This document shows, in pieces, positions 15,129 to 22,290 of a stretch of 26,698 nucleotides of DNA (position 1 is the stretch's first letter; each line of letters starts with the position of its first letter). Source of the stretch: UBA7803 sp041686955 (GTDB lineage: Bacteria; Pseudomonadota; Gammaproteobacteria; Pseudomonadales; Azotimanducaceae); contig JAWLCV010000057.1 in NCBI GenBank assembly GCA_041686955.1, positions 1-26,698 of the forward strand. Reading direction: 5' to 3'. The translations under genes and the position numbers were made by a program. The notes under the pieces were generated by a model. The model worked only from the letters and a program-made list of their open reading frames with translations, ran no database searches and was not told where the DNA came from.

Positions 15129-15647
15129 ATGGTTGCGCAGGCGAAGCCGGTGGGGAAGCAGCGGTATCGGGAGTCCTACGGGCGCTATCTGGAAGATTTT
15201 CAGGTTGGGGACGTCTACGAGCACCGTCCCGGGCGCACCATCACGGAAACCGACAACACCTGGTTCACGCTGCTGACCATGAACCAGCACCCGTTGCACT
15301 TCGACCGCGAGTACGGCGCCAAGAGCGAGTTCGGCCAGGTGCTGGTGAACTCCTGTCTGACCTTGTCGCTGGTCACGGGGATGTCCGTCTCGGACGTCAG
15401 CCAGAAGACCATCGCCAACCTCGGCTGGAGCGACGTCAAGCTCACGGGGCCGGTATTCGTGGGCGACACGCTCTATGCGGAGTCGGAGGTGCTCGCCATT
15501 CGCGAGTCGAAGTCACGGCCCCATCAGGGCATCGTCACCATCCGCAGCCGCGGACTCAAACAGGACGGCACCGAGGTCATCAGCTTCGAGCGGGCCATGC
15601 TGATCCCCAAGCGCGGTCACGCCGTGGACGATCAGGTGGATTACTAG
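15129..15647 (+). CDS. MaoC-like acyl dehydratase
   Basis: This 172-aa single hot-dog-fold protein resembles (R)-specific enoyl-CoA hydratases. The usual active-site loop D-x-N-P-x-H reads NQHPLH (about 56-61), with Asn and His in place of Asp and Asn; the substituted form is reminiscent of the methylmalyl-CoA/mesaconyl-CoA dehydratase branch, which I mention only as a lead. The later FGQVLVNSCLTLSLVTGM is typical of the family. AACGAGGAGAGCG precedes the ATG. It follows the crotonase-fold gene on the same strand, so the pair probably acts on one CoA-ester pathway. Confidence 0.88.
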   Translation: MVAQAKPVGKQRYRESYGRYLEDFQVGDVYEHRPGRTITETDNTWFTLLTMNQHPLHFDREYGAKSEFGQVLVNSCLTLSLVTGMSVSDVSQKTIANLGWSDVKLTGPVFVGDTLYAESEVLAIRESKSRPHQGIVTIRSRGLKQDGTEVISFERAMLIPKRGHAVDDQVDY

Positions 15648-15655
15648 CGGGGAAT

Positions 15656-15877
15656 TCAGGCGGCGTACGCCTGCCGTTCGGCGAGCCCTTCGGCGAGCCC
15701 TTCGGCGAGCCCTTGGGCGAGGCGCTCCTCGATGAGCTCCTGGGCGAGCGGTTTGCAGCTTCCGCAACCTGTGCCCACCCCGCACAGCTCCTCGAGCTGT
15801 TCGACGTGGTGGACGCCGTCGTCCACGGCTTCCCGGATCTGGTGGTCGGTGACGGCTCGGCAGACACAGACGAACAT
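15656..15877 (-). CDS. bfd: bacterioferritin-associated ferredoxin with repeat tail
   Basis: This 73-aa 2Fe-2S protein reduces the ferric core of bacterioferritin so iron can be released. The four ligands C4, C6, C38 and C41 (VCVCRAV ... GVGTGCGSC) sit exactly where they do in Escherichia coli Bfd. The core ends near residue 50; the remainder is a tail with GLAE repeated three times, from a 12-bp tandem repeat. It is divergent from bfr, and the intervening region carries a Fur-box-like site. Family membership is certain; any role of the tail is unknown. Confidence 0.95.
   Translation of the reverse strand: MFVCVCRAVTDHQIREAVDDGVHHVEQLEELCGVGTGCGSCKPLAQELIEERLAQGLAEGLAEGLAERQAYAA
15677..15724. 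repeat. 12-bp tandem repeat in the 3' end of bfd
   Basis: TTCGGCGAGCCC occurs three times exactly (15677-15688, 15689-15700, 15701-15712), followed by a degenerate fourth copy TTGGGCGAGGCG. The frame is preserved and each copy encodes a GLAE-type unit. Repeats of this size can change copy number by slippage. Confidence 0.92.
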
Positions 15878-15914
15878 GGGCGGTGCAAACCTCGAGTCCC
15901 GGTAACGGGCTCAT

Positions 15915-15933
15915 TTAAATGCAAATCATTCCC
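15915..15933. promoter_or_regulatory. Fur-box-like site between bfd and bfr
   Basis: The 19 bases match the Fur consensus GATAATGATAATCATTATC at 12 positions, including an unbroken AATCATT. It lies in the AT-rich centre of the divergent bfd/bfr intergenic region, 38 bases upstream of bfd, where iron-dependent control is expected. Confidence 0.5.
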
Positions 15934-15949
15934 AATTGCAACGGTATGG

Positions 15950-15990
15950 CGTTCTCGTTCGCAATTGCCGGCCGGCCCTGTTCGAGAACG
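15950..15990 (+). promoter_or_regulatory. inverted repeat upstream of bfr
   Basis: CGTTCTCG (15950-15957) and CGAGAACG (15983-15990) are perfect 8-bp inverted copies. The palindrome GCAATTGC sits between them at 15961-15968, and CAATTGC also occurs beside the Fur-like site at 15934. It may be an operator or a hairpin in the bfr leader. Confidence 0.4.
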
Positions 15991-16076
15991 AGTTTCATTC
16001 GCAGAATCAGCAACTTACCGTTGAATGCCTGGCGCGGCTCGGGCATGCTCTGGCGGACAAGAGCAAGGAAGACCTC

Positions 16077-16550
16077 ATGAAATCATTGGATGCCGGCGTC
16101 GTCGACTACCTCAACCGCGTGCTGAAGAACGAGCTGACGGCCATCAATCAGTACTTTCTCCACGCCAAGATGCTGGAAGACATGGGGTTGAAGCGCCTGG
16201 CGGAGCACGAGCGGGAAGAGTCCATCGACGAGATGAAGCACGCCGACGCGCTGATGGAGCGGATCCTCTTCCTCGAAGGCCTTCCCAACCTGCAGGCTCT
16301 TGGCAAGCTGTACGTGGGCCAGACCGTGCGGGAAATGCTCGAATGCGATCTCAAGCTGGAGATGGAAGGGCTGCCGGTGCTGCGGGAGGCGGTGGGTCAC
16401 TGCGAGGGCGTCGGCGACTACGTGAGCCGCGCGCTGTTCCAGGAGATTCTCGCCTCCGAGGAAGGGCACATCGACTGGATCGAGACCCAGCTCGGCCTCA
16501 TCGACCAGATGGGTCTCGAGAACTACATTCAGGCCCAGCTGCACGCATGA
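16077..16550 (+). CDS. bfr: bacterioferritin
   Basis: This 157-aa ferritin-like subunit has every expected ligand, offset by one from Escherichia coli Bfr: ferroxidase residues E19, E52, H55, E95, E128 and H131, and the heme-binding Met53 (SIDEMKH). It oxidises and stores iron in a 24-subunit cytoplasmic shell. The start is the ATG at 16077 with AAGGA upstream; an open extension back to 15936 is not family-like. The final ATGA overlaps the start of the dioxygenase gene. Divergent bfd lies 200 bases away. Confidence 0.97.
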   Translation: MKSLDAGVVDYLNRVLKNELTAINQYFLHAKMLEDMGLKRLAEHEREESIDEMKHADALMERILFLEGLPNLQALGKLYVGQTVREMLECDLKLEMEGLPVLREAVGHCEGVGDYVSRALFQEILASEEGHIDWIETQLGLIDQMGLENYIQAQLHA

Positions 16551-17596
16551 CGACGCTGACCGAGGTTCCCCCCGGGTCCGCCACGGGTGAGCCCGCCAGG
16601 GGCGGGGCGGCCACCGGCTTTCGCAGCTTCGGCGCCCAGACCCGGCACTACTTCGCCCGGGTTCACGAGTGGGTACCGGAAGGTCCGGTGGACGGACCCG
16701 CGGCGTGGCGTGGCGAGGCGCTGCGCCGGCGCGAGCCGCTGTGGCGGCGGGTACTGAGCGACGCCCACCTGGCGGACCTGGAGCGTGCCCTGGAGCAGGT
16801 GCGTCGCCGCAACCTCTCCCTCGCCGAGGTGACCCGGGAGGACTTTCCCCTGGCCGCCATGGCCCAGGAGATCTCCATCTGGCGCAGCATGATTCAGCGC
16901 GGATTGGGATTCGTGGTGGTGCAGGCGCTACCGCTCACCCGCTGGTCCGAGGCGGACGCCGCGCTGGCATTCTGGGGCATCGGCCACCATCTGGGGGTGC
17001 CGGGGGCCCAGAATCCCCAGCAGGATCTGTTGGGTCACGTGCGCGATTACGGGGAGGCCCTGGACAACCCCGCGGTGCGGCTCTACCGCACGCGCAGCGA
17101 CATCGGCTTCCACTGCGATGCGGCGGACGTGGTGGGACTCGCGTGCCTGCGGCCGGCCCGCTCCGGCGGCCAGAGCCGCATCGTCAGCACCGTGACCCTG
17201 TTCAACGAGCTGCAGCGCCGGCATCCCGAACTGGTGGGCCGGGTGTTCGAGCCGTTCAAGCTCGACAGCCGGGGCGAGCAGGCCCCGGGGGCGCTCCCGT
17301 ACAGCGAAGTGCCGCCGTGCCGCTACAGCAACGGCGCGCTGCGAACCTTCTATCACAGCGAGTACTTCCGCTCGGTGGAGCGGCTTCCGGGGGTGGAGCT
17401 CAGCGACGCGGAGCGCACCATCCTGGACCTCTACGACGGGGTGGCCGCGGACCCGGAGGTGCACCTGGACATGTGGCTGCAAGCCGGGGACATGCAGTTC
17501 CTCTCGAACCACACCATCGCCCACGCCCGCACCGCCTATGAGGACGATCCGGCGCGGCCGAGGCACCTGCTGCGGCTCTGGTTGAGCCTGGAGTGA
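16547..17596 (+). CDS. TauD/TfdA-family 2-oxoglutarate/Fe(II)-dependent dioxygenase
   Basis: This 349-aa protein has the iron-binding HxD as FHCD (H189, D191). The distal histidine is probably His326 in NHTIAHAR, and a C-terminal arginine for 2-oxoglutarate follows within RHLLRLWL (339-346). Such enzymes hydroxylate small substrates; the about 60-residue N-terminal part and the GFHCDAADVVGL core resemble an uncharacterised TauD branch, not taurine dioxygenase itself. The ATG overlaps the bfr stop (ATGA), so translation is coupled to iron storage. Start choice rests on that overlap; the upstream open frame runs through bfr. Substrate unknown. Confidence 0.85.
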   Translation: MTTLTEVPPGSATGEPARGGAATGFRSFGAQTRHYFARVHEWVPEGPVDGPAAWRGEALRRREPLWRRVLSDAHLADLERALEQVRRRNLSLAEVTREDFPLAAMAQEISIWRSMIQRGLGFVVVQALPLTRWSEADAALAFWGIGHHLGVPGAQNPQQDLLGHVRDYGEALDNPAVRLYRTRSDIGFHCDAADVVGLACLRPARSGGQSRIVSTVTLFNELQRRHPELVGRVFEPFKLDSRGEQAPGALPYSEVPPCRYSNGALRTFYHSEYFRSVERLPGVELSDAERTILDLYDGVAADPEVHLDMWLQAGDMQFLSNHTIAHARTAYEDDPARPRHLLRLWLSLE

Positions 17597-17608
17597 CGGT
17601 TGGGGGAA

Positions 17609-17630
17609 CGCCGGCCATCCGCCGGTGTTT
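17609..17630. terminator. hairpin between convergent dioxygenase and esterase genes
   Basis: CGCCGGC (17609-17615) pairs with GCCGGTG (17621-17627) with one G-T pair and a CATCC loop, followed by TTT. Lying between two convergent stops, it could terminate both transcripts. Confidence 0.45.
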
Positions 17631-19102
17631 CACCGCAGGCCCTGCCACGCCTCGCGCTCGTCGCCGTCCGGGTCCATCACCAGCTCGCAGGTGGTGTCGA
17701 ACTTCATGGTGGGCCGGCGCTCGAGGTCGTAGGCCTCCCACCCCGGATCCTGGTCCCGGATGAAGGCGATCCAGGCCTGGTGCATGGCCTGGGCCAGGTT
17801 CTGGGGGCGGTCGCCGGGACCGAGGAAGACGTCCACCCCCGGCCGGTCCAGGTTGTCGAAGGTGAAGGGGATCTCCAGGGCGTGGGTGGCGCCGAGGCGT
17901 CCCTCGAAGGCGCGGGACTCCCAGCAGAACCAGTACAGCCAGCTAGGCGCGCCCGCCGTGGCGGCGCGGGCTTCCAGGAGCCGCAGGGCCGGGATCCGGA
18001 ACATGTGATCGGTGGTGAACGCGATCAGCAGCTCGCCCGGGCTCGCGTTCGGCCTGTTCCTCCGGTAGGCGGCCAGGGTGGACGCCGCACCGTAGCGCTC
18101 GGCGATTCGCTCGAGACGCGCGGCATCCACCTCCCCATAGCCCCACAGGGTGGTCTCGTGACGGTTGGTGCCCGTCAGCAGGGGCACCCGGCGGGAGGCT
18201 CCGTCGGCGATGGCCCGTTGCGGCGTGACCGGTACCACCGGATTGCCTTCCACCGGATAGAAGGGCGGAACCGCCACCCCGAACGTCTCCAGGGTGCCGG
18301 CGCCTTCGCCGATGTCGTTGCTGATGCGGCCCTGGGCTTCCAGGATCGCCTCCGGCGGGAGCCCCTGCAGCCCCTCGGGATCCTCCACCTGGAGGTCCGC
18401 GAGCAGGCGCTGTGCCACCGTTCGGCCTGCCGCCGGGGGCAGGGTGTGGTAGGCACCTCCGCTCTGGGCGATGGCGGCGCGGAACAGTCCGTCCGCCAGC
18501 GGGCTCGCCAGCAGGGTGCAGACGCTGAAGGCGCCCGCGGACTCGCCGGCGATGGTGACCCGTTGCGGATCGCCGCCGAACCGCGCGATGTTGTCGCGCA
18601 CCCAGCGAAGCGCCGTGATCTGATCGAGGATGCCGTTGGCGCCGGAGGTGGCGTAGTCGGCGCCGAAGGCGGAGAGATCGGTGAACCCCAGAGCCCCCAG
18701 GCGGTAGTTGATACTGACCACCACCAGATCGCCGTGGCTGGCGAACCGGGCGCCGTTGTACCAGGGCACCGCCCCCTGGCCGGTGCGGTAGCCGCCGCCG
18801 TGGATCCAGAACAGCACCGGCCGCCGCCCGTCGTCCAGGGCCGGGGTGGTGACGTTCAGGAACAGGCAGTCCTCGTCCCAGCGCACGGCGGTGCTGGACG
18901 TGAGCCCGCCGGTGGGCACCTGGGGCGCCGCCGGGGCGAACCGTTTCGCCGGCCGCACCTCACGCCAGGGCTCCACGGGCTCTGCGGCACGGAAGCGCCG
19001 GGTGCCGGTGGGTGGCGCGGCGTACGGAATGCCGGCAAACAGCAGCACACCGTCCTTCTCTCGACCCTCCACCGGGCCGCTGGTGGTTTCGGCGATGATC
19101 AC
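17630..19102 (-). CDS. type-B carboxylesterase/lipase
   Basis: This 490-aa alpha/beta hydrolase belongs to the carboxylesterase/PnbA family. It shows GIPYAAPPTG near the start, EDCLFLNV (77-84), the oxyanion HGGG (101-104) and the nucleophile elbow GESAG with Ser188. The acid is probably Glu in TNRHETTLWG and the base His in THALEIPF. It has no signal peptide, so it acts in the cytoplasm on an unknown ester. The ATG is preceded by a G-rich ribosome site. It is convergent with the dioxygenase gene and divergent from the TAXI binding protein. Confidence 0.93.
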   Translation of the reverse strand: MIIAETTSGPVEGREKDGVLLFAGIPYAAPPTGTRRFRAAEPVEPWREVRPAKRFAPAAPQVPTGGLTSSTAVRWDEDCLFLNVTTPALDDGRRPVLFWIHGGGYRTGQGAVPWYNGARFASHGDLVVVSINYRLGALGFTDLSAFGADYATSGANGILDQITALRWVRDNIARFGGDPQRVTIAGESAGAFSVCTLLASPLADGLFRAAIAQSGGAYHTLPPAAGRTVAQRLLADLQVEDPEGLQGLPPEAILEAQGRISNDIGEGAGTLETFGVAVPPFYPVEGNPVVPVTPQRAIADGASRRVPLLTGTNRHETTLWGYGEVDAARLERIAERYGAASTLAAYRRNRPNASPGELLIAFTTDHMFRIPALRLLEARAATAGAPSWLYWFCWESRAFEGRLGATHALEIPFTFDNLDRPGVDVFLGPGDRPQNLAQAMHQAWIAFIRDQDPGWEAYDLERRPTMKFDTTCELVMDPDGDEREAWQGLR

Positions 19103-19125
19103 GGGCTCCCCCCCTGCGTGTCGTA

Positions 19126-19138
19126 TAGGCAGAGCCTA
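19126..19138. promoter_or_regulatory. short dyad in the divergent esterase/TAXI intergenic region
   Basis: TAGGC-AGA-GCCTA is a perfect 5-bp dyad overlapping a TATA-like stretch read on the minus strand (CTATAC). It sits 24 bases upstream of the esterase ATG and could be an operator. The remaining sequence up to 19216 shows no other clear site. Confidence 0.3.
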
Positions 19139-19216
19139 ACCCCGGCCGGCCTGGAGTGCACCTTCCGCCCTTCGGCACGGTAACATGTCGGTCTTTTTTC
19201 GCGCCGGGGGAGTGGT

Positions 19217-20398
19217 GTGAGCAGGCTGAATCGATGGGCCGCGGGGATCGTGCTCGGCACGTGCGCGCTCGGCACGTGGATGAGTGCATCCGCGGGGGCG
19301 GAGGCGCCGGCGCTGCCGCGCAACCTGGCGTGGAGCGCGTACAACCTGGGCACCACCGGCTACAACCAGGCCGTGGCCATCGGCAAGGTGCTCAAGGATC
19401 ACTACGGGGTGACCTTGCGAGTGCTGCCCGGCAAGAACGACGTGTCCCGCCTGCTTCCGCTGGTGCGCGGGCGGGTGCAGTTCTCCGCCAACGGCGTCGC
19501 CACCTACTTCGCCCAGGAGGGGGTGTTTCAGTTCGCCGACCCCCAGTGGGGCCCTTTGCCCCTGCGCCTGGTGCTGACGTCCAACGGCGACAGCAACCAG
19601 GCGCTGGCGGTGGCTGCCGACACCGGCGTCACCCGCTTCGCCGAGTTGCGGGGCCGTCGCGTGCCCTACGTCCGCGGAGCGCCGGCGCTGAACGTCTCCA
19701 CCGAAGCTTTTCTGGCGTGCGGCGGGCTCACCTGGGACGACGTCGAGCGGGTCGAGTTTCCCGGCTACAACGCCATGTGGACGGGCATCGTCAACGGCCA
19801 GATCGACGCCGCCTACGCCACCACCGTATCCGGCCCCACGCGGAAGCTGGAAGCATCCCCCCGGGGCATTTTCTGGCCCCCGGCAACCCACGGCGACGAC
19901 GCCTGCTGGGCGGGCATCATGCGGATCGCCCCGTACTTCACCCCCCACCTGGCCACCCGGGGTGCGGGGATCAGCGCGGACGATCCCCACGAGGGCGCCA
20001 CCTATCCGTACCCGTTGCTCATCGCGCTGGAGGACACGGATGAAGCCATGGTCCATGCCCTGACCGGGGTGATTCACCGTCATTACGACGAGTTCAAGGA
20101 TGCGGACCCCGGCGCCGTCGGCTGGGCGCTGGATCGCCAGTTGTTCCAGTGGGTGGTGCCGTATCACGCGGGGGCGGTCCGGTACCTTCGTGAGGCGGGC
20201 ATCTGGACCGACGCCATGGACGCCCACAATCAGCGTCTGCTCGAGCGTCAGCGCGTCCTGGCGCGAACGTGGGCGGAGCTGAAGGCCGCTGCGCCCGCGA
20301 CGGACGACGCCTTCGTCGCCGCCTGGCTCGATGCCCGCGCCGCCGCGCTGGAGGCGGCCGGCTTCGATCCCGTGTGGACGGATACCGCCGCGCCTTGA
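19217..20398 (+). CDS. TAXI-family TRAP transporter solute-binding protein
   Basis: This 393-aa periplasmic protein has a cleavable signal peptide (about 1-28, cleavage near ASAGA-E). The mature N-terminus AWSAYNLGTTGYNQAVAIGKVLK is the typical TAXI ligand-binding opening, and later GRRVPYVRGAPALN and FPGYNAMWTGIVNGQIDAAYA follow the family pattern. It captures an unknown carboxylate-type solute and delivers it to the fused permease encoded next. A GTG at 19217 is the start, preceded by GGGGGAG. The permease gene starts 17 bases after its stop. Confidence 0.88.
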   Translation: MSRLNRWAAGIVLGTCALGTWMSASAGAEAPALPRNLAWSAYNLGTTGYNQAVAIGKVLKDHYGVTLRVLPGKNDVSRLLPLVRGRVQFSANGVATYFAQEGVFQFADPQWGPLPLRLVLTSNGDSNQALAVAADTGVTRFAELRGRRVPYVRGAPALNVSTEAFLACGGLTWDDVERVEFPGYNAMWTGIVNGQIDAAYATTVSGPTRKLEASPRGIFWPPATHGDDACWAGIMRIAPYFTPHLATRGAGISADDPHEGATYPYPLLIALEDTDEAMVHALTGVIHRHYDEFKDADPGAVGWALDRQLFQWVVPYHAGAVRYLREAGIWTDAMDAHNQRLLERQRVLARTWAELKAAAPATDDAFVAAWLDARAAALEAAGFDPVWTDTAAP

Positions 20399-20415
20399 AC
20401 GGGGAGTCCTCCGTC

Positions 20416-22290
20416 ATGCGCTATCTGGTGGCCGGGGTGGCGGCAGCCGCCCTGCTGCTGGCCATGGACACGCTGCGCCTGTTCGGCGATCCGTGGCTCG
20501 CCGCCTGGATCCGCCTGGAAACCCATTACTACTTTGCGCTGCTGGGGCTGTTGCTGCCGCTCGTGTATCTGGTGTTTCCCCGCTGGCGGCCGCTGGACGT
20601 GACCCTGGCGCTGGCGGTGGCGGTCTCGTGCGGCTACTTCTTCGCCCATGCCGGCGAGATCGTCGATCTGGGCTGGGAATTCGGCGCGCCCGCCACCGCC
20701 ACGTGGCTCGCCGCCGGGCTCTGGATACTGTTGCTGGAGGCGGTGCGGCGGGCGGGGGGCTGGGCCCTGTTCGCCATCACTCTGGCGTTCTCGGTGATGC
20801 CGGTGGTAGCGGATCGTCTGCCGGGACCCTTCACCGGCATGCCCGCGGACTGGGCGCAGACCGCGGCGTATCACGTGCTCAGCATCGAGAGCGTGTTCGG
20901 GCTGCCGTTCCGCGCCTTCGCCGAGCTGGTGATCGGCTTCGTGCTGTTCGGCCTGGCTCTCCAGCACACCGGGGGCGGCCGGTTCTTTCTCGATCTGGCG
21001 TTCGCGCTGCTCGGCGGCGTGCGCGGTGGCGCGGCGAAGGTGGCCATCGTCTCCAGCGGGCTCATGGGCTCCATGAGCGGCAGCGTGGTCACCAACGTGC
21101 TCACCACCGGGCCGATCACCATCCCCGCCATGAAGGCCACGGGGCTGAAGGGCGAAGTGGCGGGCGGGGTGGAAGCCTGCGCCTCCACGGGCGGGGTGCT
21201 GCTGCCCCCCATCATGGGCTCCACGGCTTTCGTCATGGCCGCCTTCCTGGAAGTGCCGTACTACGAGGTGGCGCTGGCGGCCGCCGTGCCCTCCGCGCTG
21301 TATTTCATCGGGCTGTTCCTGCAGGTGGACGCCCACGCCGCGGTGCGGGGGCTCGAAGGTCTCGACCGAAGCGATCTGCCGAAGGTGGGCCGGACGCTCA
21401 GGGACGGCTGGCACTACCTGGGGGCGTTCGTCGCTCTGGTGGTGCTTCTCCTGGTGCTGCAGCGGGAATCGGTGGCGCCGTACGTGGCCACCGGGGCGCT
21501 GCTCGCACTCAATCAGATGGGCCAGCAGCATCGCTGGGGGCTGTCGCGTGCCGTGGATTTTCTCGAGGCTGCCGGGCGGCTGCTGGCAGAGCTCGCCGCG
21601 GTGCTCGCGGGGGTGGGGCTCATCGTCGGCGCGCTGTCGCTCACCGGGCTCTCCGGCACCCTGGTGAACGATCTGCTGTATCTGGCCGGCGACTCCACGT
21701 GGCTGCTGCTGGTCATGGGCGCCGCCACCAGCTTCGTCCTGGGCATCGGCATGACGGTGACCGCCGCCTACATCTTCCTGGCCATCGTGCTGGCTCCGGC
21801 GCTGATCCAGGGCGGGCTCGGCCCCATGGCCGTGCACCTGTTCATCCTCTACTGGGCCATGCTGTCGTTCATCACCCCGCCGGTGGCGCTGGGCGCCTAC
21901 GCCGCGGCATCCGTGGCGGGCGCACGGCCGCTGGCCACCGGCGTGGCCGCCATGCGCCTCGGCAGCGTCATCTACTTCATTCCGTTCATGTTCGTGTGGA
22001 GCCCGGCGTTGCTGCTCGAGGCGTCGCTCATGGATCTGGCTACGGCACTGGCTCGGTCATTGTGTGGAATCTGGCTGGTGGTGTGCGGCATTCAGAGCTA
22101 TCTGCCCCGGCTCGGGTCGGGCTGGAACCCGCTGCAGCGGCTCGCCCTGGTGGCGGCGGGGATGCTTGTGGCCCTGCCGCCGTTCCTGCCGGTGGCGGCG
22201 AGCCTGCAGGCGCTCGCCGGCGCGGGGCTCGCGCTGCTGGTGGTCCTGCCGAGGGGGCTTACCCGGGTCAAGTCGCTGCGCGTGGCGTGA
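20416..22290 (+). CDS. TRAP transporter fused permease (DctQ-DctM type, TAXI partner)
   Basis: This 624-aa polytopic membrane protein joins a short DctQ-like N-terminal part to a DctM-like body. The conserved permease segments are visible: GGVRGGAAKVAIVSSGLMGSMSGS followed by VVTNVLTTGPITIPAMK, and EACASTGGVLLPPIMGSTAF; the second half ends with FILYWAMLSFITPPVALGAY. TRAP permeases drive solute uptake with a cation gradient, usually sodium, which the Nqr complex could supply. The ATG at 20416 is chosen because GGGGAG lies 9-14 bases upstream; the open frame before it overlaps the binding-protein gene. Its last 23 bases overlap the convergent sulfatase gene. Confidence 0.92.
   Translation: MRYLVAGVAAAALLLAMDTLRLFGDPWLAAWIRLETHYYFALLGLLLPLVYLVFPRWRPLDVTLALAVAVSCGYFFAHAGEIVDLGWEFGAPATATWLAAGLWILLLEAVRRAGGWALFAITLAFSVMPVVADRLPGPFTGMPADWAQTAAYHVLSIESVFGLPFRAFAELVIGFVLFGLALQHTGGGRFFLDLAFALLGGVRGGAAKVAIVSSGLMGSMSGSVVTNVLTTGPITIPAMKATGLKGEVAGGVEACASTGGVLLPPIMGSTAFVMAAFLEVPYYEVALAAAVPSALYFIGLFLQVDAHAAVRGLEGLDRSDLPKVGRTLRDGWHYLGAFVALVVLLLVLQRESVAPYVATGALLALNQMGQQHRWGLSRAVDFLEAAGRLLAELAAVLAGVGLIVGALSLTGLSGTLVNDLLYLAGDSTWLLLVMGAATSFVLGIGMTVTAAYIFLAIVLAPALIQGGLGPMAVHLFILYWAMLSFITPPVALGAYAAASVAGARPLATGVAAMRLGSVIYFIPFMFVWSPALLLEASLMDLATALARSLCGIWLVVCGIQSYLPRLGSGWNPLQRLALVAAGMLVALPPFLPVAASLQALAGAGLALLVVLPRGLTRVKSLRVA

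Noticed and set aside
15936..16076. Longer bacterioferritin with a 47-residue N-terminal extension
   Set aside because: Bacterioferritins begin at the MK position at 16077, where all ligand positions agree with E. coli Bfr; the extension lies over the inverted repeat and regulatory region.
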